Positions 21,992-35,528 of a DNA stretch of 64,000 bases are shown one piece after another. The stretch is from Proales similis (Eukaryota > Rotifera > Eurotatoria > Ploima > Proalidae). The DNA lies in the NCBI GenBank assembly GCA_019059635.1, contig JAGVRJ010000005.1:1426001-1490000 (forward strand), written 5' to 3'. Under the pieces are notes generated by a model. It made no database searches. It worked only from the letters and a program-made list of their open reading frames with translations, and was not told the origin of the DNA. A program made the translations under genes and the position numbers. Every line of letters starts with the position of its first letter. The stretch's first letter is position 1.

Positions 21992-23536
21992 CTAACCAAG
22001 GCCGTATAGAAAATTGAAATTGACTTTAGATAAAACCATCTTAACATGCGAAGCGAATGATGAGTTTGGATCGTTGACGTTTTCATTTAGATTAGACGAG
22101 TTGACAATTGAGTAGAGCTGCATCAAATATTCGTCAATGTTGTTTTGTGATGCGCATTGCTGCGTGTTGGGAAGAGGCAGATTTGAAAAGCACTGAATCA
22201 TGGTCTGTTTAAACAAGCTTATGTTGTGCTGAAGTTGATTGTTGACGTTTTTCAATCCTTCCATTTCGTTGTCGGTTTTCAAGTTCGACTGCTGCAAGCT
22301 CTCAATGTGACGATGCAGCTCGCTGTTCTGCTGTTCGAGGTCGATGATCTCTTGACGCAACTGGCGCATTTCGTGCTCCCGGCCTCGGCAGTGCTCGATG
22401 AACTCCTCGGTGAATATGGGCACATCGAAGCCAGGCACATTGTTCTCGCCTTGGAGCCAGTCCAACGTGGGCTTCATCCCGATCGGTCGACCATTGGGCA
22501 TCAAACGAAGCTGATTTCCAACTTGGTTCAGGCTGCTGATGTGGTTGTTGCTGCTGGCCATTTCGTCCACTCGCGATATTCGACTGTGCGACAGCTCTTT
22601 TTGATACTGCTGGTAGGCTTCGGACTTTTTGTAGTCGGCCATTTCCTTGTTGTATCGCTCCTTGTCCACTTCGGCCTCCTGAATGTACTTTTGCTTTTCG
22701 TCGTTGTCGAGTTCTTTCCATTTGGCGGCAATTATTTTGGTCAGCTCGCCGAACGACATGTTCGGGTTGTTCTTGCGCATTTCAGCTCTTTCCTCGTTGA
22801 AATAGACCAGATAGCCGTTTAGAGGCGCTTTTGGGGCGCTCGGGTCTTTTTTGCGTCGTTTTTGACTGTGCGCTGCGTCTGCGTAGAGCTGCGAAACATT
22901 CGCACTTTTCACAGACTTTGAAGAGCTACTGCGCTTCTTAGGAGAGCTCTTGGGCGACATGGCCACGCTGGTGTCTGGCAAATGTGCAATCGAGACAATT
23001 GACTCGATCGTATTGCTCAGATTGTCGACAAGACTATCTGCGGCATGATTTGACTCGCTGTTTAAAACTTCTTCTTCCTTCAGTGCTTGTTCTTCATGAA
23101 GTTGAAATTTAGACTCGGCATCTACGCTGTTTTCTGCTTCAGGCGTTTTTTCCGAGCACACTTGCGCAAACTCTGGGTCTTCTTGCTTTGTTTCGCACTC
23201 TTCCAGACTTGGCTGGTCAGCAAAAGAAATCATTTCTTCGGGTTTAGTGACCTGTTCGGTTTGAACTATGTTTTCAAAATGAAGAGACGTTTGTTCCTCT
23301 GTCTCTTCGGGCTTAACGCTCGTCTCAGGTTCATTGCTCGTCTCGTTTGCTTGCTCGTCTCCTCTGTTTACTAAAACTTGTTCTTCATCTGGTTCAGCTT
23401 GACCCTCTTTGTCCAGTTTTTCGTCTTCCACCACAAGCGACTCGTCGGTCTGTGGTGGATTTGACTCTGACTGCACAGGTTCAGGTTCAATTGGACCTGG
23501 ATTTGCAATCGCACTCGACTGATCAGACTCTTCCAT
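21992..23536 (-). CDS. HMG20: HMG20A/HMG20B-type HMG-box protein
   Basis: Chromatin protein of the HMG20 (iBRAF/BRAF35) family, which in other animals works with the LSD1-CoREST complex on neuronal genes. Single exon, 514 residues. The first 230 residues are an acidic, Glu-rich tail unlike vertebrate HMG20, then a basic Ser/Lys patch. The HMG box is at about 230-305 (DPSAPKAPLNGYLVYFNEER..FGELTKIIAAKW). The family-specific DVPIFTEEFIEHCRGRE follows, then a coiled coil at about 390-455 and an SNLPLPNTQ..IDEYLMQLYSIV tail like that of HMG20A/B. The long N-terminus is the main departure. Upstream, the gap to MTIF2 is 146 bases and contains AATAAA followed by a pyrimidine tract and TTTAG. Confidence 0.88.
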   Translation of the reverse strand: MEESDQSSAIANPGPIEPEPVQSESNPPQTDESLVVEDEKLDKEGQAEPDEEQVLVNRGDEQANETSNEPETSVKPEETEEQTSLHFENIVQTEQVTKPEEMISFADQPSLEECETKQEDPEFAQVCSEKTPEAENSVDAESKFQLHEEQALKEEEVLNSESNHAADSLVDNLSNTIESIVSIAHLPDTSVAMSPKSSPKKRSSSSKSVKSANVSQLYADAAHSQKRRKKDPSAPKAPLNGYLVYFNEERAEMRKNNPNMSFGELTKIIAAKWKELDNDEKQKYIQEAEVDKERYNKEMADYKKSEAYQQYQKELSHSRISRVDEMASSNNHISSLNQVGNQLRLMPNGRPIGMKPTLDWLQGENNVPGFDVPIFTEEFIEHCRGREHEMRQLRQEIIDLEQQNSELHRHIESLQQSNLKTDNEMEGLKNVNNQLQHNISLFKQTMIQCFSNLPLPNTQQCASQNNIDEYLMQLYSIVNSSNLNENVNDPNSSFASHVKMVLSKVNFNFLYGLG

Positions 23537-23682
23537 GGTGTCTAATTACTATTCTGAATCGAATTCTAAACGAGAGTGAGAAATGCGTTGACCATGAATG
23601 TTCGCTTTAATATTTAGAAACACATAATTTGAGGTTTATTGCCAGTCAAACATTAGATAATGAACAAATCAACTGACAGCAA

Positions 23683-25746
23683 CTAAAAGCCGAGCTGCCA
23701 GTCAATAGGCTTTTTGACCATCTTCACGTCATAGCAGACTATTTTGTCACCCGGCTCGGGCATGACGGACGCGTTCTCGAACGCCATGCCGAACTCAACG
23801 TTGCGCTTAATTGTGCTCACATCGTTCTTCAAATGCTTGAGCGAGTGGCACTTTTCTTTCTCTGCAATTACTTGCTCGTTTCGAACGAGCTTAAATAGCT
23901 GCTTGCGATCAATGAGGCCATTCGAGCATCGACCGCCCGCAATTTTAACCACCTTCTTATTGTTCTCTTCGTAGTCGAACACTTTGAGCACCTCGGCCTC
24001 GCCCACAATCTCTTCCTGCTCGACGAGCGGAGCTAGCTGAAACAGCTCCTCTTTTATATCGTCGAACATTTTATATATAACGTTAAAATGCCGAACTTGA
24101 ACAGAGTGGCTCGCGTCCTGTTCCAAGTCGCTCTTTGGCAAATTAAAGCAATAGACAATGGCGCCAAATGTCTGAGCGAGCTCGAAATCGCTCTTCTTCA
24201 ATTGGCCCACTTCAAAGTGAACAAGATCTAATATGACTTTGTCGTTCTGATCGTACGTTTCTAACACGCCCATGATCGCCTCCAGACTGCCGTCAACGTC
24301 TGCTTTGATTAGAATGGGCAATTTCTTCACGCTGACTGACTGCACACCGCTGCCTGACTCGCTCGGTTCCTCTTTGCCGTCCATATTTTCTTTGTGAAGC
24401 GCCCGTTTCTTGCTTATTACTTCGGCGTCTAGCTTCTGCTTTTGCAGAATTTGAATTTGATGCCGAACGGTGAGAATTTCTTTAACTTGAGACTCGTTTT
24501 TGACTTGTAGGACCTCCTCGCCTGCATGCGGCAAGTCGTCTTTCCAGCCCATGACACGAACGGCCTGAGACAGAGTGGCTTGGTCGAGTGAGTTGGCGAG
24601 CTCGTCTTGAATTAGCTTAACTCGGCACCAGCTGTGACCAGCGACCAGAAAGTCGTGCTTCTTCAAACAGCCTCGCTGAATTAAAACAGTGGCTGTTTTT
24701 CCTTTGTGAGGATCAGTCGTTGACTCAATAACATATCCCTCCACGAGACCTTTGGGATCGCCTTTCAGCTCCATGACTTCAGCGCGGGTCCAAATCTCTT
24801 CGAGCAAGCGATCGAGGTTGATTTTCTTGAGAGCTGAGATTGGCACAATTTGCGTGTCGCCGCCAAGTTCTTCTGCAATCAGGCCATGTGCAAGCAACTC
24901 ATTCTTGACTTTTTCTATTTGCTTGTCGGTCGCTTTGTCTACTTTGTTAATTGCCACTATGATAGGACATCCGGATGCTTTGGCATGTTCAATTGATTCG
25001 ACTGTCTGTGCCATAACACCGTCCTCGGCTGCAATCACCAAAACCACAATGTCGGTCAATTTGGCGCCTCGTGACCGCATCGAGTTGAACGCCGCATGGC
25101 CCGGTGTGTCCAAGAATGTGATTGATCGTTCTTTGTTTTCTTTGCCGCTTTTGATGCGGCAATTAAACGCGCCGATGTGCTGCGTTATGCCGCCAAACTC
25201 GCTGTCGACCACATGCGAGTTTCTCAAGGCGTCCAGAAGAGTTGTTTTCCCGTGATCTACGTGGCCCATGATTGTGACCACTGGCGCACGTCTGATGAGA
25301 GCGCTGGGTGAGGGCGTTGGCCGTTTGGTGCGAATCTCGTCCTTGTCCATAAGCTTGAGTATCTCGGCTTCAAAGTCAGTGTGCTTTTCGTTCTCGAGCG
25401 AGTACCGAAAGCCGCTCAGCTGCACCACTTTTACAATTACATTCAAGTCGTTAATGACAAATGAGTCTCGCTTGAGGCGAGCGTTCGGCGCGTAGTTCAC
25501 CCGTTGCAAGCATTCGACAACGTGATCACTCGAACGACTTAGAGCGTCGGCCAATTCTCTGACTGTCATCTGAGGTCGGACAAGAATCGACTTCATCGCC
25601 TCCTTCTTACTCTGAAGTTTCTGCTTTTCTCGTCGCGCTTTCTGCTGAGCTGAGTCGAGCGCACAAGAGATGTGAATACTGGCCGCATACTGAACTCGAC
25701 GGCAAGCGGCAATCGAAAATGCCAAACCTCGTCTGGCCACATTCAT
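23683..25746 (-). CDS. MTIF2: Mitochondrial translation initiation factor IF-2
   Basis: GTPase that places initiator fMet-tRNA on the mitochondrial small ribosomal subunit. Single exon, 687 residues (human about 727). A basic, Arg/Ala-rich N-terminus suits a mitochondrial presequence. The G domain starts near residue 155 with GHVDHGKTTLLDALR (161 onward), then TPGHAAFNSMRSRGA (G3) and NKVDK (G4). The domain II, IF2 domain 3 (ILIKADVDGSLEAIMG) and domain IV segments follow. The protein ends at DWQLGF. The N-terminal IF2 helical segment (TVRELADALSRS) is present. It sits in a minus-strand run between MPI and the HMG20-type gene. Confidence 0.95.
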   Translation of the reverse strand: MNVARRGLAFSIAACRRVQYAASIHISCALDSAQQKARREKQKLQSKKEAMKSILVRPQMTVRELADALSRSSDHVVECLQRVNYAPNARLKRDSFVINDLNVIVKVVQLSGFRYSLENEKHTDFEAEILKLMDKDEIRTKRPTPSPSALIRRAPVVTIMGHVDHGKTTLLDALRNSHVVDSEFGGITQHIGAFNCRIKSGKENKERSITFLDTPGHAAFNSMRSRGAKLTDIVVLVIAAEDGVMAQTVESIEHAKASGCPIIVAINKVDKATDKQIEKVKNELLAHGLIAEELGGDTQIVPISALKKINLDRLLEEIWTRAEVMELKGDPKGLVEGYVIESTTDPHKGKTATVLIQRGCLKKHDFLVAGHSWCRVKLIQDELANSLDQATLSQAVRVMGWKDDLPHAGEEVLQVKNESQVKEILTVRHQIQILQKQKLDAEVISKKRALHKENMDGKEEPSESGSGVQSVSVKKLPILIKADVDGSLEAIMGVLETYDQNDKVILDLVHFEVGQLKKSDFELAQTFGAIVYCFNLPKSDLEQDASHSVQVRHFNVIYKMFDDIKEELFQLAPLVEQEEIVGEAEVLKVFDYEENNKKVVKIAGGRCSNGLIDRKQLFKLVRNEQVIAEKEKCHSLKHLKNDVSTIKRNVEFGMAFENASVMPEPGDKIVCYDVKMVKKPIDWQLGF

Positions 25747-26069
25747 GTTGATGGTTACAAAAGATTCAAGCGAAAATAAACTGAACGATTAGTTGGAAAT
25801 CATGAAGAATAAAACGCCCGTCTGCACCCATATCAAGTGGCGCTTCCTCGTCAATAGACCCAGAGGGCAATCAATGCATTCTTCTTCATATTCAATGAGA
25901 GTATAAGTATTTATTCGCAATCTAGATGCAAAAATGAGGCCACTGGGTCGCCGAGCGAAAGAGAATTTCGTCATATTTTATGCAAATAGCTCCCAGAAGA
26001 TTATGCGAGCCTCTCGACTACGACCACTACTACTTGGCCAAATCGATGCTCGCCTGTGGTGTCCGCAAT
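25747..26069. other. Short intergenic gap between MPI and MTIF2
   Basis: About 320 bases. It contains small open frames on both strands (plus-strand 25801-25905 and 25980-26078) that could not be joined with plausible splicing and match nothing I know. It may hold the MPI 3' UTR and MTIF2 5' UTR. Confidence 0.4.
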
Positions 26070-27386
26070 TTATTCTGATTTAAGATTAGTGCGCGCTCTG
26101 AATGCAACCATCACACACTGGTGGTCATTTTCATCGATCGAATCCAGATCCAGTTGAATATTTATGACCGCTCCTGCGTCAATAAAGTAAACATTGCCTT
26201 TCTTGGCTTCAATCGGAGCGCTTCCGTCATCCGGCACAAATTGAGCGCTTGCTCTTAACTCGGCGATTAATAGAATAGATCCCGACTTGCTTGAGGCAAG
26301 AGTGGTGCTTGCCGCATCCGAACGAGCCGATTGCTTGATCTCAATCATTTCGACGCAGAATTCGTCAATATCAGGCTCGAATAAGGTCGTTGCTGCTTCG
26401 ACTCGAGACGGCCTGAGTTTGTTCGCTTCGCTTGATGCCATTCTATAGTCGAGCATGCTGCACAGGACCGGAACGTCTTTGAATTTGGGCGTGAGGCCAG
26501 CTCGGACGACATTGTCACTGCACGCCATGCACTCTACGCCGTCGCCGAACAGATAGGCGTGTGGGACATTTGCTTTTAAATAAATGGCCTCGCCGCGCTT
26601 CAGTTTGAACGAGTTCAATAGGTAAACGCAAAAGCAGCCGATGTCATTCGGGTAGCTGTCGGCAAGTCGAATAAAAAGCTCTTCCAGCTCAGAGCAATTT
26701 GCTTTGCTCTTTAGATAGTTTAAATGATGCTCGAACTTGGGACCGATTTGGCTTTCGTTTTGACTCATCAACTTGCTGAAGCAGTTTTTAAGTATTCGCT
26801 CCAGCTCTTGATGCTTTTCTTGTTTGAAAAGCCGGCAAAACTCTTGCGCATTGGCCAGACCGCAAAGATCCGTAAGCTCAGGCACCTGTTCAAAATGAGC
26901 GGCTATTTCTGCGGCCGGCTTAAAGCCGCACATCGCCTCGAACTCATCGCTTAGACTGACCAGCATTTCAGGCTTGTGGTTGGCGTCCGGATAATTTTTC
27001 GGATCCAAGATGTGAAGCTGATGCGCCAACTGTTGATTCGGATGCGCTTGGATGCTCAGCGCTTGATTAATGCTCAATACTTTGAACAGAAATGGCAAGT
27101 CGCCGGGCTTGAGAATTGTCTCCTTCTGGTAAAAGCGCTCACAGACTGCGGCTCCAAGTCTCGCGTTTGCATCAGCCTTTATGTAGTCTAGTAATGGCAT
27201 TTTCTGGCCGTTTACTTCGATTTGAGAGGGCCCGTTCGGATGTGTGCCCATCCAGAGTTCGGCGTATGCTTGATCTGGTTCTACATTGAAAGAACTGTCC
27301 TGCAACGATTTGAACACGGCCACACTTGACTCATTGCCTTTACGGCCCCAAGCATATTTTTGAACACTGCAATCGAGCTTGTGCAT
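26070..27386 (-). CDS. MPI: Mannose-6-phosphate isomerase (type I)
   Basis: Zinc-dependent isomerase that interconverts fructose-6-phosphate and mannose-6-phosphate, feeding GDP-mannose and glycosylation. Single exon, 438 residues, near the animal norm of about 423. Metal-site motifs are visible: IQAHPNQ (Gln and His ligands), NHKPEM (Glu), and ANVPHAYLFGDGVECMACSD (His). The catalytic-loop signature NVVRAGLTPKFKDV is intact. The N-terminal YAWGRKGNESSVA is typical. The start codon follows directly on a T-rich tract ending in TTTTTTAAG, which looks like a 3' splice site abutting ATG. Confidence 0.95.
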   Translation of the reverse strand: MHKLDCSVQKYAWGRKGNESSVAVFKSLQDSSFNVEPDQAYAELWMGTHPNGPSQIEVNGQKMPLLDYIKADANARLGAAVCERFYQKETILKPGDLPFLFKVLSINQALSIQAHPNQQLAHQLHILDPKNYPDANHKPEMLVSLSDEFEAMCGFKPAAEIAAHFEQVPELTDLCGLANAQEFCRLFKQEKHQELERILKNCFSKLMSQNESQIGPKFEHHLNYLKSKANCSELEELFIRLADSYPNDIGCFCVYLLNSFKLKRGEAIYLKANVPHAYLFGDGVECMACSDNVVRAGLTPKFKDVPVLCSMLDYRMASSEANKLRPSRVEAATTLFEPDIDEFCVEMIEIKQSARSDAASTTLASSKSGSILLIAELRASAQFVPDDGSAPIEAKKGNVYFIDAGAVINIQLDLDSIDENDHQCVMVAFRARTNLKSE

Positions 27387-28205
27387 CTTAAAAAATAAAT
27401 TATTGTCTCCAATTGGGTTTCTTCTTTTTTCGGCCTCGAATTTCTGATGTGACGCTCAAATGTTGACGGCAATCGCTCGTTTCATAATAATTAATTATTT
27501 TCTTTTCTTATGAAAACTGCGCCGTGAAGAAGCAACGCGATTATAAAGTGAGATGTGTGAACGCTTTGCTCTCAACCAAGCAGGTGAGCGAGTCTTTTGA
27601 CCTTGTGCTCAAATTGATTCCGATCGACTTAGCCAACGTACGAGTGAGCTCTCCTAGCTCGTTGGATTATCTGTGGTTGGAGCGGCGAGAATTCTTTCGT
27701 TTCGTTCCGCAAGCGTTTGTGTAGGACCAACATGATTATGGAGCATAATGAATGTGAGCGCATATTTGTTGCATTAAACTTGTTGTTGTGGTTTATGTGT
27801 CTTCGAAAAGTAAATAGGAAGAGCGCCTTTAGATCGATTGGCTGAAACTATGTATAATCGGGCAAACAGAGAAAACGAATACGAGTCTGAGTGAAAATCA
27901 AACAATTTATTATTCATTCCAAACCAATGAATCCAGTGGTTTTTGTTTTAAATCACATTTTAGACGATTTTGTTTCTTGTAATGCAGCAAGGCGTGAAAA
28001 GAGATTGCTTTGATAATTTGGTGTTGGTCGGGAAAGGGAAGATGTGTGCGAGTTGAAAGTGAAGGTTGCTTGCGGATGACGACGATTCGAGATACAAGTT
28101 TCTTGTATTCGTTTCTTTGTAAGGCTATTGGAGGTGATCAAGTTGGAAGATGGCAAAGATCAGCTGCGAGCTCGAGCTTATTTACATCGAAGGCGGCAAA
28201 AGTGT
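27387..28205. other. Intergenic region between MPI and ANP32
   Basis: About 820 bases. One plus-strand open frame (27524-27724) has no recognisable domain. Contains the ANP32 3' UTR and MPI upstream region. Nothing else supported. Confidence 0.4.
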
Positions 28206-30799
<2,594 letters not shown>

Positions 30800-33092
30800 T
30801 CAACAGTCGGTGGTATCCAGCATCGCTTCAATTCTCCTCGTGTCAGCCAACAAGGGCAACGAATTCAACTTGTTTTCCAGCGAATTGATTCGTTTGTCTC
30901 TCATTTCAATCTCGACCTCCAGTTGCTTGTTTCGCTTTTCCTGCGCCACAAGCTGATCTTTCAGGCAGTTCTTCTCCTCGAGCAGTCTGAAATAGGACTT
31001 TTGGAGCTAGAGATGAAAGCAATTGAGTTGAAACGAAATTAACAGGCCGAACTCTGCAAAGCGCATACCTCAGCCATGTTACTCGAACAGCCAGGTGGCA
31101 AGTCTTTAAGATTACTGCTGCTTTGCACAGGTGTCCAGACACGCTTCTTAACACAACCGCTCATTTGAAAGCTGCTTTCGTGAGACTCGACGCTCTGAGC
31201 CAGAATCGCAGTCGGCTGATTTGGCCGCTCTGTCGAGTAAGAGAAAGGCGATGCGACAAGAGTGGGCGGATCCCGGGCATCGTTCGGCTCCGAGTCGGAA
31301 CAGTTAAGACTTGCTTTTCGCGCTCGAATCAAGCTGCTTACACTTGAAGTGCTCACACGATTGAAACGGTTTCTAATTGTTTGCACTGATTCCAACTTGA
31401 ACGATTCGGTTTTTCGAAGCAAAATCGGATTTTTTGAAACACTGGTCACATATGAAGCCTCAAGGTCATCGTTCGGTCTGATCTGATGTTCACTAAGCGA
31501 TTCATTGGCGTCAATTGAATCCGAATGGTCGTTGTGGCCGTCAGAGTTTTGAAATTTAGTCGGCGACGCGGACGGGGATGAGGCATAAGACGACGATGAT
31601 GACATCTTGTCTGTTAGTTCGGACAATAAATATAAACGTCTTGGAAGCAAAGGTCACAGGAGAAAAAAAACTCACTGAAAGCGCTTCGGCTGCTTGAACT
31701 CAGCCTATGACTCGAATCGCACTTGAGATTGTCCATTTCGTGGACACAAGCCAGGTTGGTCTCCGGCGATTCAAAAGGCTCCGGAATAGCGTCGAACTGT
31801 TCTCTTTTGGCGTTTGGCTTTTTGACGAAGCCCTTGCGGGCCAAACTCGAGTGACTTTGCACATTCATTTGCTTATAAGTAACTATTTTGGGCATGAAAG
31901 GAACTGCGCCGTCTTTCATCGACTGCAGAATCGGCTCTCTATCCTCGCCCATAAGCCATTCTTCACAGGACAACGAGGGAATGCTACTTGGTGTGTCGGG
32001 ATAAATGTCTTCCTGAAACACTTCGGACTTGCGCGGCACTATCATTGAGATGGGTTCGCAAATGCCGCCCATTGCGTGCAGCTTGTAGAAACGAAATATT
32101 TCATTTTTGGTCACATCGAGTCCGCGTTTAGGCATAAAGCCTAGACCTCGCTGCGGAGTAGATGATTTATACTCGCTCAGATAGTGAATGTAAGGCTCAT
32201 CATCTGTGATCTCATAGTATCGGATGTTGCCGTCACCTTTACCAGCCACAAACACAATACGTGTGTCGTGATCATAATACGGAATGAGAATGCCCGACGA
32301 GCAGTCGACCACTTCGATCGCCAACGGCTTGGACAAATCGTCAATGTCCCACAAAGCTATTTGACGTTCGCTTAGTCGCGAGAAGCCGGTGGTGAACAGA
32401 CGCTTGCCGCAGCCAAGCATAATTACTTTTGAAATCTTCGAACCCTGATGTCCGTTGGCTTTCTTAACAATTGCTCCTGAACGTGGGTCAATTATTCTTA
32501 TTTGCTTATCTTTACAAGTGGTCGCCAACAGGCTGCCTGTCCTATTCCAGCACATTGATTGAATTGTGTCGTTGTGGCAAGTTATAACTCGAATGGGCTC
32601 GGCCTTCTCCAAATTCCACAATATAACTTGAAAATCAGCGCCAGAGCTAATCATTATGTTCTCGGCAGTAGGATGCCATTCAATTTGCCCGACTTTTCTC
32701 TGATGCCCGTGCAAATCAACCACCCAATCGTTGAGATTCTCCTCCAGACCGTCGTCGGGTATGTTCCAGACTTTGATGGTCGAGTCCTCGGAGCAAGAGG
32801 CGATTTCATTGTCGTTGAACGGATTCCATTTAAGATCTAACACCGGACCGCGGTGTCCAGTCACCTTTGGCATGCTCATTTCGGTTCGTCCATACCTTGT
32901 TATGGGCAGCACCATAAATGCACCGCCGCCACACTCTTCAGTCACGACCGCGACGAATTTGGGATTCACTGCACAGAATGCCGAATCATGTGCGGCATTT
33001 TTCGTTATTTTCAAGTTTTTGTAGCAAACATTTTCCTTGTGTGCACTGCCAAAAACGTGTCGGAACTTGGACGAGCGGATCTTGAACGGCAT
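30800..33092 (-). CDS. CORO: Coronin (actin-binding WD40 protein) with long Ser-rich linker
   Basis: Short-type coronin that binds F-actin and Arp2/3. Three in-phase exons (31676-33092, 31069-31610, 30800-31006) give 721 residues; typical coronins have 450-500. The N-terminus SSKFRHVFG, the WD repeats (TGHRGPVLDLKWNPFNDNEI, GHQRKVGQIEWHPTAENI), then GKGDGNIRYYEI, MPKRGLDVTKNEI and FRFYKLHAMGGICEPISMIV are classic coronin. The extra length is a Ser-rich, low-complexity linker of about 200 residues (about 450-650) before the C-terminal coiled coil (LEEKNCLKDQLVAQEKRN). The ATG is immediately preceded by a good acceptor (TATTTCAG), so an upstream exon or a trans-spliced leader is likely. A Ser-rich exon at 35.5-36.4 kb ends in the matching phase. 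Confidence 0.92.
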
Positions 33093-33192
33093 CTGAAATA
33101 CGAGTTCCATTAGGAGCAAAATCAGGAAAGCAACCAACAGCGTCGTGAAATGAATTATTGCAGAACAACTCTGCACGCTAGGGTAGGGTGGG

Positions 33193-33224
33193 TGTGCGTA
33201 TGTGTATGTGTGTGTGTGTGTGTG
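33193..33224. repeat. (TG)n microsatellite
   Basis: Imperfect then pure TG dinucleotide run, non-coding, just upstream of coronin. Confidence 0.9.
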
Positions 33225-33763
33225 ATCGACAAGCGGCTTTCATTTTCTGATTGCCTCGAATGCAAATATTATGTGAGCGAAATAGAAGAAATGAAAACCG
33301 TCCTCAAGCAAATTGGCGTCATCGCCTTATGCGCTTGGCTGATATAAAGGTGCTAAACACAGCGCATAAGTTCCGACCATTGAAAATTGACTTGTTCGAC
33401 GCTCGACCTGCCACCAAGCGGCCAAATCGGTCGGTCTTGATTAGCTACTGAAGGCGGGCATGCGTAGCGTGTGCCTCTCAAAGCGAAAAACGAAATGAAA
33501 ATAAACATAGGATAGTCATTGGCCGCTCTAGAAGGCGAATTCGAGAAATTATTTGGCCCGCGGTAAGCAACGTCTCGGGTCATAGCGGGGCTAGATAAGA
33601 TAAAATGGGCTGCTGATTTATATCTTTAATTTTGGCGTTTGTTTAAAGCTGTTGTCATTGCGATTATGAGGCGAAGAGTAAACAATCGTGGCCGAAATGA
33701 GCTCTATGCATTGACGCTGGATGGACGGATCACAAGCCTCTTAGAAACGATTAAGATTTGCAC

Positions 33764-33793
<30 letters not shown>
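33764..33793. repeat. (AC)n microsatellite
   Basis: Pure AC dinucleotide run of about 15 units, non-coding. Confidence 0.95.
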
Positions 33794-33794
<1 letters not shown>

Positions 33795-35528
33795 CTTAAC
33801 ATACTCCTCAGCATACGGTTCTCTTTTTCAACTATTTCGCTCTGGTTTTCTCTCTCCCTCGCTCTCTGTCTTTTCTGTCTTGATCTTGGATGCCCAACTT
33901 GCAAGAGTAGGGATACGAGACAATTGGAAAGACGATTGCTTTTCTTTTGCTTACGTAACCGTCAACGCCTTTCTATTAAGCGCATAAAACGCAGAGTGTG
34001 CAACCTATCGAGAAAGGACGTGACGGATACCGATTGTTTCATCTCTGGGCGAATAATTCATAATGACTTGTGGAATGAGCGATAAACAAAATTCGGCAAA
34101 TTTGCATTTGCATGCAAGCAAAACAAAAAATCAAGAAAGGCCTGAGACCAGAATTGAATTAGATTCTAAATGAATATGATTATTATGATGAAGCAGGATG
34201 ATGGAAAGGGATAGAGCAGTAGCCGCCGCTGTCGTAAATCATTAGATTCAATTATCTGAGTTCCGTACTTGATCGTGCATGGCTTTCAGCCGACGTCCAA
34301 GTTTGCATCAGAATAGCCACAAACTCTCTCCATTACTCGGCAAGACGGAAGAAGAGAAAATCAATAAAATTGTTCATAATAAGCACTTGCGACGAATAAT
34401 TTCCTCTGACCAGTAGCCGATTTCAGTTTGGCTACCTTGAATGAAGAGAGCGTCCTCGTTTGCCTCATTTTTTCCCCAACACGCGTACACACACAACAAT
34501 GACAAACAAGCGCACGTGGGCTAAATAGGATCGCGAGCTGCCCTAATGAGCAAACACCAAGTCAAAGGGCCTTGGGCTATTTGCATTCGTGCTAGGAAAG
34601 AAAGTAGAAACTCTGTTTTACATTATGTTCTTAAAAGTAGTCACTGGCGAAAATTGGCTTTTATGCACAGATAAAAGTCGGCCAATATGCCAAGAAAAGG
34701 GGAAGGGTCTGGTCAGGCTAAAAAGCGTGGTGACAAGTGAATTGATAACTTAAAGGCATTAGTGACTCTCAAAATATTTGATTTGGGCTTGTCAACTTCA
34801 AAATTATTCTCTCATCGCTCTTCACTCGCTTGCGCACACACACTCGCACACATCAAACTACTTTATGATCCGCCCCAAATGCATTTCATCTTTATTGAGG
34901 CAGCTTCTAAACGATGACATCTTCTTCTACTTCGATACGCTTGATTTTAATGATGGAAAAATGAATCTCTTCTAGTCCTCTTTCTCGATCTGCCTCTCTC
35001 CAGTTCACTCTTTGCCTCTGTGGACATGAATGCAAATAGGCTAACGGTCGATCAGGTCCATAAATCACTTGCTAAATGCGCGACTCATCTTCAATTTAGA
35101 ATTGAGTGGCCGTGTGCGCGGGTCTCGACGGATCAGCGGCCAATCCAGCTCGCTCGCCGGCCAAATTAATTGCACGCTTTTTATCGTGTTCATTAAGTGT
35201 TAACTATTTCACTGGTCTACCATAATCGACATAGCATTTACGCCCTAAATATCGGCACGCGACGAACCGCACGCGCCCAAATACGCCGGTCTCTTAGTGA
35301 GCAAACTAGATTAAACGCAGCTGACTGTTAGAAACACTGTAACCAGATTAAGCGCAAGCTTAGGAAATTGACACAACGACTAATATATGCAATAAATGAA
35401 GATAAAAAGAAAAGTCCGAGACTGAGAGATGAATTGACGGCCGGGGGCGGTGTGCAGATTGGAGAGGAGAAAGTTTCGAATGGCGATGCGAGTGCAAAGT
35501 TTAATTCGTCAAAGAGAAATGGTCTTAC

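Larger units (their letters stand above)
33093..35528. other. 2.4 kb gap upstream of coronin; possible intron
   Basis: No coding exon recognised. It contains dinucleotide repeats at 33193-33224 and 33764-33793. If the Ser-rich exon at 35529 splices to coronin, this whole stretch is one intron, far longer than any other intron here. Confidence 0.4.

Noticed and set aside
22226-22822. Plus-strand 198-residue hydrophobic open frame
   Set aside because: Antisense shadow of the HMG20-type coding sequence.
25801-26078. Possible small plus-strand gene between MPI and MTIF2 (two short open frames)
   Set aside because: Joining them needs an intron of under 30 nt or crosses an in-frame stop; no family match.
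33704-33904. Minus-strand open frame with poly Cys-Val
   Set aside because: Translation of the (AC)n microsatellite.
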